Shown: one piece after another, positions 1 through 11,376 of the stretch
Numbering within the stretch: position 1 is the stretch's first letter
How the letters are laid out: every line of letters begins with the position of its first letter
Origin: Sipunculus nudus
Taxonomy: Eukaryota; Annelida; Sipuncula; Golfingiida; Sipunculidae
Reading direction: 5' to 3'
Assembly (NCBI GenBank): GCA_026874595.1
Contig: CM049311.1
Coordinates: 60,518,453 to 60,582,452, forward strand
Length of the DNA: 64,000 nt
Translations under genes and position numbers: made by a program
The notes under the pieces: generated by a model
The model's database searches: none
What the model was told of the DNA's origin: nothing
The model's input: the letters and a program-made list of their open reading frames with translations, nothing else

Positions 1-1694
1 ATGAGATATGCTTATATTTCTGAACAAACATAAACTACCATAATGTCTACATTAGTTCATATCCTTCATTAGTTCGCACACTATAAATTTCCTTAAACAT
101 ATTTTTCTATAATACATATATGAATTCGTACACCAACATACTGTGCCGATATTAGATATTGCCGGTGACCACTGGCGGTCCGTATGAACCATATATGTTG
201 CTATGATTAAAATGGCTTTGCATGCTGAGATGAAACAAATGTCGACGCTGTTCACCTGATAACAAGACATCTTTATGTCCTAGTGCGTGACAGTAACATG
301 ATAATTTATCGGAACAATTTTATCAGATTTGCGACTTCATGTTTGTAAACGAAAAACTGTCACTTAACTGATACCGATGGGCCATCTTTGCTTCAGACTT
401 GTTACAACATGAATGTGATTTGAACAATAGAACTCGAGGTAAAAAATGTGTTTTAATCGATAATATTTTGTTTACTTAATAATAGAATAAGAAGGATTTG
501 TAACTGGGACAAAAATCACATTTGCTGATGATCATATACTGGTAATCCACTCGGGACAAACCTCGCACGGACCACTGATCACAGGCATGACCTGGTGCTG
601 CAAGACATCAAAGGTTAAATGGAGATCGTCAGAGTGCTTTGAACTGCAGCTAAAAAGGATATACCGCTGTCTTCTAGAGTTTTTATTTGATAAATCCCGG
701 TAATGTCCGTGAAATAATTTATTTTGTTACCCCGCTGTATGAATCTTATTAGAATGTCCCAAATAAAAACTTATGTGTGTTACGTTGGCTTCTGTGGTGA
801 ATTGGTTAGAGTCGCATGAACAGTGAGAAAATTAACCTTATTCCCCTGGTTCACCCCTGTAACATTTTTCCCCTTTATGTTATTCCCCCGTCTCAATTTA
901 GAAATATGATAAACATATTTTTCATTTATTTCTTTCCACTGGAATTACCAAACGTGTAAAATAAACATTTAATTTATTGAAATATATAAATAAATCTGGT
1001 GAGATTACATATTCACGGCTGTAATAAGTTCACTTGCTGCCAGGTGGCACCCGGAATAATTTTCATTAACGCCCTGAGAAAATCACCATTGCTTTTTTTA
1101 GGGCGTATTCTGAAATCCATACAAATATGTTAGTTAATGAATTAAATGTTGCCATGAATTATTACAAAACAATAGCCCATTTTCTTACCGCTAATGATGC
1201 TACGCACTGATGTACGCTGTGAGAGACCCCTAGCTAATGATGTTTTCCTTTCATGTCCAAACTGTTAAACCTTTCTAAGATCGTTGCTTGTTTGTTTACC
1301 AATAATTTATTTGATGTGTAATATTAAGGTGATCAGTGACTCCTGTCAATTTTGTCTGCACCATGGCCGTGATCAAATAAATTTGTTAACATACTAATGA
1401 GGTACAAATTTAACAGTTTGGGGTAATAAATAACTGTAGTTCCATTGCCGGTAGCTGGATTTTTTGACGATCTTTATGATCTTTTGTGCCGGTCTGTGGG
1501 TTACAAATGTTTAGTTTGTTCCGGCCGGCAGTACAGGCCGTCCCCAGCGGTTACCCCCGTTATATATATATATAAAAACACTGGTTTATAAAATGTCAGT
1601 TACAGGATAAAATGGATATCTTTTCCATCACCAGCAGCGCTCACATATATTCCCGAACAAGTGTTAAATAATATTTAACATGAAGTTTCCGTAC
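1..1694. other. Unassigned sequence, PLD 3' side
   Basis: No coding exon, RNA gene or clear repeat was recognised. Short open frames have no family motif. This stretch should belong to the last visible PLD intron or to sequence downstream of the gene. A short (TA)n lies at about 1560-1573. Confidence 0.5.
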
Positions 1695-1745
1695 ATTCTC
1701 TATTATCGCCCACCGCCGATTCTCAGGTGTCAGACGATCTTCTCT
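1695..1745 (-). repeat. Short segment shared in inverse orientation with 6968-7010
   Basis: The minus strand reads AAGATCGTCTGACACC ... AATCGGC ... GCGATAATAGA. The plus strand at 6968-7010 reads almost the same, about 36 of 41 bases by eye. The second copy is inside the Tigger-like element at 6631-8413, which links it to the transposase remnant next to this segment. Confidence 0.6.
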
Positions 1746-1932
1746 CCTGCAATATTCTAATTTTTCATATTTTACATATAATAATTAACGCACTGAGAAA
1801 AATAATTATTTTTTCCTGTACGAATTCAAGTAGGCATTACGGTAAATGTATATATATATATATGAACCGGCGGTTGATCTACTAAGGTCATGTGTGTCAA
1901 AAGAATGCAAGCATATCTGTCTGGTATCTTGT

Positions 1933-2272
1933 TCTTTTATTTTTTCATTTTCACGGACTTCTCTAAGCAGTCGGCATCAACGTCCCCTGCAGCTAAGCCC
2001 TACTCCTCAATATACCGTAGCCCTGTTTCCATTCCCCCAATCGTGTCTGTGAGAGTTACTGGTTTAGGAGGACCATCTTCTCCCTCAGACTCGCTGTCAC
2101 TGTCGCCCCCATCTTCTTTGACCATTGACACAATATATGCGGCCGTCAGCATTGCTTCCGTGGGCTCCATGTGGTCAAATAAGAGGTATCGCTCCGCGGT
2201 CACATGGTCCGCGCTGTTGAGTGCCTGGAAAAGGTCCCCGACACCGTTCTCCACCTCTGTGTATTCCACACA
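1933..2272 (-). pseudogene. Tigger/pogo-like transposase C-terminal fragment
   Basis: The minus frame gives HMEPTEAMLTAAYIVSMV, then an acidic run (GGDSDSESEGEDGPPKP) and GMETGLRYIEE, a stop, and an in-frame continuation GLAAGDVDADCLEKS. Tigger/pogo (jerky-like) transposases end in this way: an acidic spacer, a helix with 'ALETLRRYIE(E/Q)', and a short tail. The TAG after YIEE probably replaces a CAG codon, so the gene is broken. No DDE catalytic region or DNA-binding domain was found upstream. The family call rests on the pattern only. Confidence 0.5.
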
Positions 2273-2637
2273 CCGAGAGGTTCATGTGTGCCACATACGG
2301 ATGTAAACTGACTTAATTAGTGAGCCATATTGACTCAATAATTGGTTCTCGTGTACAGTTAGAACAATATGCATCGCTGCATTTCACGCCTAATTGATCA
2401 GGGTGCTGTGTGCATGAGCCCGACGACTGACATCAAAGGACAATATACCGGTCGGATTGTCAAGTCACAAAATACGTCGGTATCCTTGTTTGTGTTGGGA
2501 AATGTCATGTCGGAGTCGGTTTGTCAAGGCTAATTACTATGGGTCCCGTTCGTTTATTGCAAATTACCGTCGGATTGCAAGGTTTCCGGATTGTTAAGGG
2601 TCGGAATGTCAAGTCACAACTGTATATCAAAAGTGCT

Positions 2638-3952
2638 CTCAGGAAACAAACTTGCCATGGTCAAAGTTGGGCAAAATATAAGGTACTAATTTTATATTTT
2701 TCTAATAACTTATAAAATTTGAAAAATTCAGAACTAATTTTTGGTATTCAATTGAATCTTGATTAAATAATGTTACATCCCTGACAAAAAACTTCTAGCT
2801 TCAGCAATCCTCTTGTTAAGGGAGTAAATATATTTCTTGAATTTTTAAAAAGTGCATTATGTTTGGGCCCATAACTTAAAACAATTACGCAATACTGACA
2901 TCAGTTGGGCATGTGCATACCGAATGTATAGAAAAATATGTATATTATATAAGATCAAAGTCAGATCAGTGGTTTTGATATTAGGCAGTCTTACAGTGTA
3001 ACAATGGGTTTTTAATGGAAAAATGAAGTTTTTCATTAATATTTCGAAGGAATTAAGTCCTAGTGATCAAATTCTTGGCATGGTAGGGGATTTTGGAGAC
3101 ATCTAACTATATGCTAAATTTAAGGAACTTAGAGCTGAAGCTGGGGAGCTGAGCTCTAGCAAACTGTATAACACTAGCTTGATGTAAACTTGATGTGACA
3201 TGGTGCTTGAAAACTTGAATAAAATCTACAGTTTTTGATGAACTGGTTTCAATTTTTTTTGTGTTAACAGACAAAATGTTAACAAAAACATGCTGTGAAA
3301 ATTAAATCCACAGTACTTACAGGAAAAAAACGTGCCATGGTCAAACTTGGGCAAAATTTAAGGTACCAATTTTATATTTTTGCCAATATTTAAAAAAAGT
3401 AAACAGATTTTGATCTAATTTTTTATATACAATTAAATTATGATCAATTAAAGTTGTATTAATGAAAAAAAGTCCCTACCTTTAACACTTTTGGTCTTAA
3501 GTGACCAAATATCTTTCCTGATTTTTTTTACAAAGTCCATTATGTTTGGGCCCATAACTTTTTGAAATTATATAATACTGACTTAATTTCTGGCATGTAC
3601 ATAGGAACTATAAAGAGGAATATTTATGGTAAATATGAAGAAAACCAGATGACTGGTTTTGATATTAAGCAGTCCTGAAGTGTGAAAATAGATTTCTAAT
3701 AAAAAATTGAGGTTTTTCCTTAATATCTCAAAGGAACGAAGTCCTATTGACCCAATTTTCGGCATGGTAGGAGATTTTGGGGACATCTTACTGCATGGCG
3801 TTTTTCAGATTCGTAGGTCCAATGGTGTGGAAACGTGCCAGTCTTACGGACGGACATCCGGCCAGCGGACGGACGGACAGACAGATGGACGGACGACGGA
3901 CAATGGACCAAGACTATAGCTCAGATGACTTATAGTCAGCTGAGCTAAAAAT
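2638..3952 (+). mobile_element. HINE/pearl-like repeat, family B core with A-type tail
   Basis: It holds about two diverged copies of a roughly 650-bp monomer (CAGGAAA...TGCCATGGTCAAA..TTGGGCAAAAT at 2638 and 3320). An (ACGG)/(GACA)-rich stretch follows at 3848-3905 and then the hairpin AGCTCAGATGACT-TAT-AGTCAGCTGAGCT and AAAAA. The same core occurs at 54230-55524. The head that should carry GCTCAGCTGAC was not found here. Confidence 0.75.
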
Positions 3953-6037
3953 GCGTAAACTTTAAAAAATTACAGGTGGCTCCACCAGTCTGCAGAAACT
4001 AATAAAAACACATGGTCCATATGCATGCAAAGAATCATGGTGATATCTGCATTAGTTGTTCAGATACTTCAGCTTTTGTATCATATTTTCCATTATTCTG
4101 AGGGATACTTCTGAGTCCTATAGCTTGAAGGATATGGGAAACAGAGACCTAATTTCAGGTTTCCACAGACACTTTTCATGGGCCTCCATGCATTACAAGA
4201 ATGAAGAATCTAGGTCCAGTTGTTACGATTTGTACCCTGTTGACAGATAACAACATCTTTAAAGATCTCTAAAAATAGAGAAAAAAATTCGTAAAAATTT
4301 GAAAAAAATAGAGGAGGTACACCCCGTCTGCAGAAACTGATGGAACACCTCATGATCAATATGTATGCCAAAAATAATGAACATCAGTGTTGTAGTTATT
4401 GAGATACTGCAGTTTTTGTATTTTGCAGTTTTTCATTATTCTGGGGGGTATTTTGGAGCCATACAGCTTAAAGGATATGGGTAACAGAGACCTAATTTCA
4501 GGTTTCCATGGAACCCTTTTCATGGGTCTCCCTGTGTGTCAGGAATGAAGATTCTTGGTCCAGTTGTTATAATTAGTGCCCTGTTAACAGATGTTCATAT
4601 CTTTAAAGGTCTCAAAAATTGAGATAAAAAATTCGTAAAAACACCCAAACAAGTACAGATGGTGCCACAAGTCTGCAGAAACTGATGAATCAATCAATGA
4701 TCAATATCCATGCAAACAATTATGGTGATCTCTGCATTAGTTGTTCAGATACTTCAGCTTTTGTATCAAATTTTCAATTATTCTGAGCTGTACTTTGGAG
4801 TGCCATAGCTCAAAGGATATGGGTAACAGAGACATAATTTCAGGTTTCCAAGGAGACTGTTCATGGGTCTCACTGTGTGTCAAGAATGAAGATTCTAGGT
4901 CCATTTGTTACGATTTGTACCCTGTTGACAGATAACTACATCCTTAAAGTTCTCAAAAATAGAGAAAAAAAATGGTAAAAATTTGAAAAAATACAGGTGG
5001 CACCACCAGTCTGCAGGAACTGACAGAACACCTCTTGATCATTATGTATGCCACAAATCATGACCATCAGTGTTGTAGTTATTGGGATGTTGCAGTTTTT
5101 TTTTACCAAATTTTCAATTATTCTGGGGGTGTAATTGGGAGCCCCACAGCTCAAAGGCTATGGGTAACAGAGACTTTATCTCTGGTTTCCATGGAGACCT
5201 TTCATAGGTCTCTCACTGTGTCACGAATAAAGATTCTAGGTTCAGTTCACGATTTGTGCCCTGTTAACAAGATGTTCATATTTTTAAAGGTCTCAAAAAC
5301 AGAGAAAATAATTAGTAAAAAATTGAAAATTCAGGTGGTGCCACCAGTCTGCAGAAAGTGATGAAACATCTCATGATCAATATGTATGCCAAAAATCATG
5401 ACCATCAGTGATGTAGTTAATAGGATATTGAAGTTTTTGTATGAAATTTTTTACTATTCGTGGGGGGGGGGGTACTTTGGGGCCCCATAGCTTGAAGGAT
5501 ATGGGTAATAGAGACCTAATTTCTGGTTTCCATGGAGACTTTGCATAGGTCTCTCAGTGTGTCAAGAATGAAGATTCTAGGTCCAGTCTTTAAGATTTGT
5601 GCCCTGTTAACAGATGTTCACATTTTTAAATGTCTCAAAAATAGAGAAAAAAAAATCGTAAAAAAAAGATAGAAAAATACAGGTGGCCCCACCAGTCTAC
5701 AGGAACTGATGGAACATCTCATGATCAATATGTATGCCAAAAATCATGACCATCATTGATGTAGTTAATGAGATATTGAAGTTTTTATATAAAACTTTTT
5801 ACTATTCTGGGGGGTACTTTGGGGCCCCATAGCTCAAAGGATATGGGTAACAGAGACCTCATTTCTGGTTTCCAAGGAGACTTTTCATGGACCTCTCAGA
5901 ATGTCAAGTTACAAGTTTCTAGGTCCAGCGGTTACGATTTGTGCCAGGTTAATGGACGGACAGACGGACGGACTGACAGACAGACGGACAAAGGATGATG
6001 GCTATAGCTCAGATGACTTACAGTCAGCTGAGCTAAA
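3953..6037 (+). mobile_element. HINE/pearl-like family A array, six monomers of about 341 bp
   Basis: Monomers start at about 3974, 4314, 4659, 4996, 5335 and 5682, each with GGTGGCACCACCAGTCTGCAG or a close variant. Each goes on through CATAGCT..AAGGATATGGGTAACAG, GTTTCCA.GGAGAC and GATTCTAGGTCCAG. The array ends in an (ACGG)n stretch (5953-5993) and the A-tail hairpin ending GAGCTAAAAA. The organisation (core tandem repeats, ACGG microsatellite, hairpin tail) is that of pearl/HINE elements. Short ORFs here are repeat shadows. Confidence 0.85.
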
Positions 6038-6538
6038 AAGTCTGTACAAGTGCATTTTTCATGAATTTCCTATGTTCAAGAGCCGTCATATCATCAAAAG
6101 TAGGTCCACCGGAATGAAACCCTAACTCTATCTGTAAGTAGGCATTATGCTCCTACACACCAAAAATCAAGCCAATATGTGCAAGCACTGGGAAAAAAGG
6201 CTGTGCATTTGCATTTATCATGAAAATTTCTATTTTTCCTGAAATTTTTTATGTTCAGGAGCAGTCTTACCATCAAATAGGTTGTTATTGAGTTATAGTG
6301 TTATAGAAAATCAGCAATAAGGCTGTGGGGCCATGTTGGAATTCCAACAGGTGTGTAATTCAATAGGTCTGGAGCCCTCATATGTACCAACCATCCCTGT
6401 ATATTTGGGAAAGCTGCAGTATATTGTTGTTGAGTTATCCCGCGCAAAAGAAAGTGTCACTGATGGAAGGACGGAAGTACAGATGGATGGACTGACACTG
6501 TGATCACTATAGGGCCCCGTGTTAAGCGGGGCCCTAAT
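6038..6538 (+). mobile_element. Family D-like monomers followed by a family M hairpin tail
   Basis: 6038-6265 contains diverged D monomers (GTCTGTACAAGTGCATTT, AAAAGTAGGTC, ACACCAAAAATCA). The end at 6511-6535 is a strong hairpin, AGGGCCCCG-TGTTAAG-CGGGGCCCT, followed by AAT. A plus-strand copy of AGGGCCCCG also occurs alone at 15738, possibly a head of the same family. Confidence 0.6.
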
Positions 6539-8608
6539 TATCAAGATATTGGAGGATTTGTATCAAATTTTTTTATTATTCTGGGGGGGGGGGGGGGGGT
6601 ACTTACAAACCCCATAACTCTGAGCATCTACCATAAAAACTCACATATAAGTGGATCTCGCATATAAGTTGAGTATAGATTTTAAGGGTAAATATCAGGT
6701 AAAAATTTTTTCAAGCCATTCTGGAGGTCAAAACAGGTCTGAAGCAGCATACATGACCATCGAGAGTAGGGTGACAGGCCACTTGGGAAAGGTGGATTGT
6801 ATGACTGGCCACTCGTTTTTGACATTCATACCACTCCATTTTTTTTTTTTAACTGTAAAAATAACATTCGTTTTGTTGTGCAATCTATTTAAAAGTTATT
6901 TGGCATCATAAAGACTCTAAGATTAATAAATATAACAGGTTGATACTTTAAGTATTTTGCAGAAATTAAGATCGTCTGACACCCAAAATCGGCAGGTGCG
7001 CGATAATAGAACAGCCAAGGATTTCTCACACTTTCCGTCGTTGCTCATTTATTTTAAACTTATAATGATTGTTTGTGTCAGATATAAATAAAAACATGAC
7101 TATTTAAGCGTGTTATTAAAACAGGATTGTCGCAGACTTCTCTACATTTTATATAATCTTATTTGAAAAGAACACGCGAAGTTGGGACCAAGCGAGTCGC
7201 CTGAAAAGGCCACGTGACAGTGTAAGCTGTCCTCAGCTTGGTCATATCCGTGGATCAAGGGCAGGATTTTATTATCAGAGATTTTTATTATTGATTCTGA
7301 GGAAACACAAGGCGGTATTCAAGTTTTAATTAACTCCGGTCTTCCTTGCCTCCACAGACGGACGCACTAATGAACAATTAAATGCGATATAACTGCATAC
7401 ATGCAGCGTAGGTATCCAGCATAGCGAACCGCAGAGTGAGAGCACAGAAGCCAGGGCAACACGTGAACAACACGTCAGTCGTTCTTTGATCAAACTCCAT
7501 TTTCCTATCTTTTTTATGAAAGTTTTCGTGAATGAATCATATATTTCACATTCTGTGGAGTACTAATTTTGACTAAGTTTTGCCGGTGTGTGTTCGTTTG
7601 TTCATAGCGATATCGATGTCTGGTTGAACATCGGTCTATTTTTCTCCCCGAGCTTTGCTCAGGGCCACAGTCATTCACTACGATTTGGGGTAATTTTTAA
7701 GTAGGAACTTCCGAACGGAGTGATAATTGTCCCCACGTGTAAGTACACAGGTGAACAGCGTGACCTAGTTTTGGGCTTCTTGGGACAGGCAGCCATCCCC
7801 GTACCGAGTGAGCACTAATCGGTGCTGTTATCAGCCATTTGTCACCTGTCTGTAGTTCAGATACCACGGCCCACAGGCTTTTGCCGTTCACATGTTGCCG
7901 TAAGTTGCAAACTTACGCAAGCACCAAATAATTTTGTGGGGAAATACTGTAACATAATTGGATGTCAAATACACAGGGGCCGATGCCCTGGATAAAATCC
8001 CAACTGATTACGCAATACCCGTGCCTCCTGCACTCGTACTTAATCGCCCGTGAATTAAGCTCATTATAGCTAGACGCGGGTCATTTCCTGGTTGTCATCA
8101 ACCATGTAAATTGCAAACATTTTAATATATTGCATTATCCAAATGAAAGAACAGCGTAAATGGTCAAAAGTTAAAAAAAAATATTCGGAAACCTTATTAG
8201 ACTGTATTTTTGGACCGAAAGGGGGACTTGTGTACCTGACTTCACCGGAAATGGATATCTAGTTGTCGATCAGTTAAGACATTCAGGCTGGCAGTTTGAC
8301 TAAGTTTGTGCAAAATTTTGCCTCTCAGGCTTAGACCCGCACATACATGGACTTCCCTTTCTTGGATTATTTTTTTGAGAACGAATTTCTCGACTTATAT
8401 GCGTTTTTTACAGTAGGTCACAGTGACCTAATTTCAGGTTTCCATGGAGATTGATTGTGAACCTCCCTAGATATTTAATTACAGGCTTCTAGGGTCAGCG
8501 GTTACGATTTGAACCCTGCTAACGGACGACTGGAAGGCCGGACGCCCAGAAGGTCGACGTACAAAGTGCCATACCTATACCTCTGATGAATTTCAGTAAG
8601 CTGAGCTT
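6539..8608 (+). mobile_element. Family A remnant split by a Tigger-like element
   Basis: The A monomer is present at 6539-6630 (with an expanded G-run at about 6584-6598) and resumes at 8416-8608 at the matching position (CACAGTGACCTAATTTCAGG). It then reaches a decayed A tail ending AAGCTGAGCTTATAA. The two halves join in register once 6631-8413 is removed, which shows that the insertion came later. Confidence 0.7.
6631..8413. mobile_element. Non-autonomous Tigger/pogo-like DNA transposon, TA flanks
   Basis: The left end is CCATAAAAACTCACATATAAG and the right end (minus strand) is CTGTAAAAAACGCATATAAG. Both are flanked by TA (6629-6630 and 8414-8415). A second CGCATATAAG-type repeat lies just inside the left end at 6659. 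The interior (1.78 kb) has no transposase frame and is more CG-rich than the surroundings. Insertion at TA is typical of the Tc1/mariner/pogo group. The segment at 6968-7010 is shared with the transposase remnant region at 1.7 kb. Confidence 0.75.
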
Positions 8609-8620
8609 ATAACAATTGAC

Positions 8621-8938
8621 CAAGGGGTCATGTTGCTCAGCTGTCTAGGAAGACATTCACAAAAGGGAATTTTATCATATGAATGCCAAACTTTGTAGGT
8701 GGTATCCCATTGGATTCAAGGGAAACATAGCTCAAAGGATATAGGTAACAGAGAATTCAATTCAGGATTCAAAGGAGATTTTCATGGACCTTCCATGAAA
8801 ACAAGTAAGAAGATTCTAGGTGCAATGGATACTACTGGTGCCCTTTTAACTGACGACTGCATCTTTGAAAGTCCCAAAAATAAAAATTTTAAGGAACTGC
8901 ATAAAACTCAGAGGACTTTCATTCAGCTGAGCTAAAAA
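8621..8938 (+). mobile_element. Short family A element, about 0.32 kb
   Basis: The head CAAGGGGTCATGTTGCTCAG is a decayed form of the A head (CAAGGGACCCATGGGTCAC + tag GCTCAGCTGAC). It runs through TCACAAAAGGGAATTTTATC, also seen after the head at 63117, one partial A monomer, and a decayed tail ATTCAGCTGAGCTAAAAA. It looks like an internal deletion derivative. Confidence 0.65.
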
Positions 8939-9302
8939 CCAATCCAACAGTCAGAGCAAAAACAAAAAGACACACCAGGGGAGTGAAAAAGGTGCCACCT
9001 GTCTAAGTAACTGGAACAGAGTTATATATCATTATAAATGGCACAAGCCCTTATGGAATATAAGATTATATAAAATGAAAAAAGATACAGGGCAAAACAC
9101 ACTGATGTTGGTGGGACTTTGCCAGCAAGCATTCATGCAGCAGGTCCGCTGCATTTTCAAAAGAGACTGGCAGCTAATTTTGTAGAATCACTGTGGCATA
9201 TTGAGAAATTTTGTGGTATTTTACATGTTTGTCAATATATACCCCTTTTTAGCAAAGATTTTATAAAATAGCCATGAAAATACTAAGTGAATCATAATTA
9301 TG

Positions 9303-9540
9303 ATTTAATATATATATATATAACATATATACATTTAAGTTACATATAGACCAAGGCCTACAGGCCTAAGAACCTGTGCCATGGGATATACACAAGGTAA
9401 AATGCTGCAATACTGGACCATTACTTTCAAGTACATGTGTAACATATATATGAACAATGCAGGCCTTAAACAACATTGATACAATACTGAACAGCAATGC
9501 CAGTCATATGTAAAATAAAGGAAAGCAATTTTTCCACTTT
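9303..9540 (+). repeat. (TA)n and family G head fragment
   Basis: A short (TA)n at about 9308-9322 is followed by CCAAGGCCTACAGGCCTAAGAACCTGTGCC, the family G head palindrome with a decayed tag. The sequence after it (ATACAC.AGGTA..ATGCT.CAAT.CTGGACCAT) matches the copy after the head at 41859. No G tail is nearby. Confidence 0.6.
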
Positions 9541-9606
9541 GTTGCCTGCGCAGGTGTGTTTGGTCCTTTAGTTTTCATCAGTTTTCTGTTTTTTCTTCTG
9601 TCTTAC

Positions 9607-9724
9607 CTTGTCAAAGACTAGCGTATTAGTGGCAGCTCTGGTGAACCACACATCTTTGTAGAAGCTCTTGCTGACAGGATCACTGATGTCTGTGCCATCA
9701 TCTTTCTTCAGGCCAAGGTGCTCC
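9607..9724 (-). CDS. PLD1: PLD exon x: after HKD2, last exon found
   Basis: It encodes EHLGLKKDDGTDISDPVSKS, then FYKDVWFTRAATNTLVFDK. It matches the HLG ... DP-V-S-x-x-F-(Y/F)-K-(D/E)-VW-x-x-(T/A)A-x-x-N segment of PLD1/2. Acceptor GTCATTCAG; donor AAG|gtaaga. Reading past the donor gives only VRQKKKQKTDEN and a stop. The family normally has about 65 more residues ending in V-W-T; they were not found downstream. Confidence 0.94.
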
Positions 9725-9778
9725 CTGAATGACACAAAACAGTCAATGTGTTTACAGAGAGTCAAGTTACATTTGTAC

Positions 9779-10030
9779 AAAAATTTTTTTCCTGATCGGT
9801 CAAACGGTTCCCGAGATATGTTGGTTTATGTGTGAAAACAGACGCACAAATGGAGGCTGGGCAGAGAGGACTTGGTTATGCACCAGTTCACATGTGACCT
9901 GATAATTCGTGTACGTTTCGGAAAAATCCATCCAGTAATCTCAGAGGAGTTCTCCGGAAACGAATGTGGTGGCGGAACCCGGTCAAAAACTTAGTATCCG
10001 CAAAACTTTGTTTTGGCCGATACAAGTATT
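9779..10030 (+). mobile_element. Family F fragment (3' end only)
   Basis: It begins in the F monomer (CCTGATCGGTCAAACGGTTCC), continues through CAGACGCACAAATGGA and TTCACATGTGACCTGAT, and ends with the F tail hairpin GTATCCGCAAAAC...GTTTTGGCCGATAC. The 5' part is absent. It lies 54 bp from the PLD exon x acceptor, inside the 0.6-kb intron between exons w and x. Confidence 0.8.
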
Positions 10031-10315
10031 CATAATGAGTTTTTTTACTGTATTTTTTATTTAATTGTATAAAAAAATATGACAGAAATAGGAGCAGCTG
10101 AGTCTCTTTCAGGTCTTAATGAAAAAGAGATAAAAAGTTAATGACTCAGTCCTTCACAGTGCTTTAAGATTTAAACTTTCAGGAGGACATAGGCAAATGG
10201 TTAAGGCATTTGACTTCAGATCTGAGGGTCTCCAGTTTGATGCCAACATTTAGATAGAACTTTAGAAAGCAAAGTAAATTGCAATTGTGTGTGATAAATA
10301 AAATAAGATTTGAAC

Positions 10316-10533
10316 CTGAACAAAGCTTTTCTGAGGCTTGTGGCAAAATATCCAGCCTGGTAGCTCTGTCCGTCCATCACTGAGGATGCAGTCAGGGTGT
10401 CCTCCACCAGCACGGCCAGCTCACTGTCTCGCTTACCCAGCATGCTGCGGTCATTGATGTTGGCAGACCCTATGATGACCTTTCTGTCGTCAACAATCAT
10501 GAGCTTGCTGTGCACATACACAAGTTCAGTTGT
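10316..10533 (-). CDS. PLD1: PLD exon w: HKD motif 2
   Basis: It carries the second catalytic motif: [20 protein letters not shown] followed by [20 protein letters not shown]. The HxKxxxxD residues are H1203, K1205 and D1210 in the visible protein. [17 protein letters not shown] is diagnostic for PLD1/2. It continues with the MDG-x-x-YQAG-x-FA-x-x-LR segment. Acceptor TAATTTCAG; donor TTCAG|gttcaa. This is the strongest single piece of evidence for the gene's identity. Confidence 0.98.
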
Positions 10534-11376
10534 CTGAAATTATGAAGAAATATTCATAAATGATAGTACATGTAGTTTATGCTTTTTAAGCTCTTTAATA
10601 AGTAAAGATATTGCCTATTATTTTACTCTCTATTAATTAGCTTATATTACCTTAATTAGTGAACTCTGATTAAGTTCAAAATTACTCCTACTTAAAAAGG
10701 AGGAGGAGTACAGTTTAACACTGTGTGTGTTTGTGCACATTCATTCAAGACATTTGATGAATGAATCATGGATTTTATTAACTTTAGACAAAGATCTGTA
10801 GTGTAAACTTCTGAAAGTGATTAAACTTTTGAGGGAATCCCAATATAACAATACTGTTCAGAGGAATGCTAAAGTTCACTCAAGACTGGCACCTTGAACA
10901 CACTCAGGAGTGAAGGTCTTCTTTGGTCAAACATAATGCACACTTATTTTCAAATGATCCCCATTAACCTAAAGGTATAACCCTCTCTGGTGTAAAGTTT
11001 GTGAAGATACAACAAAAGGTGAGTAAGATATTACTAATAAATTAAAGTACTGAACAGTAAAAGGCCAAGACCTATGTATGGCAAATGCTTAGAAGTGTAC
11101 CAAAGCAAACCCCACAACAGACATATGAATAAGAGGTCAAAATATACTAGCAAATGCACCACACTACGCTAGTATGATGTATGAAGGTGAACCCCTAAAG
11201 AGGGTCTCGAGACACAATATTTACCCCCATCCCCTCACCTTCCTCAGTAGACTAGCAAAATCATCTCTGTACAAGTAATTAATATTTCAACTATAAAAAC
11301 ATATGTAAACCTTTCTGAATTTATAGAAAGTTACAACAAGAGTGGCCTGATATGGGAAATATTGACACATTTAATG
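10534..11376. other. Intron sequence without recognised features
   Basis: This is PLD intron between exon w and the 37-bp array. No open frame with a family motif and no terminal repeats were seen. Confidence 0.6.

Noticed and set aside
1255-1275. Minus-strand GLTVWT plus stop, like the PLD C-terminal V-W-T end
   Set aside because: An in-frame stop lies seven codons upstream and no conserved sequence precedes it. A chance match is likely when searching 9.6 kb for so short a motif.
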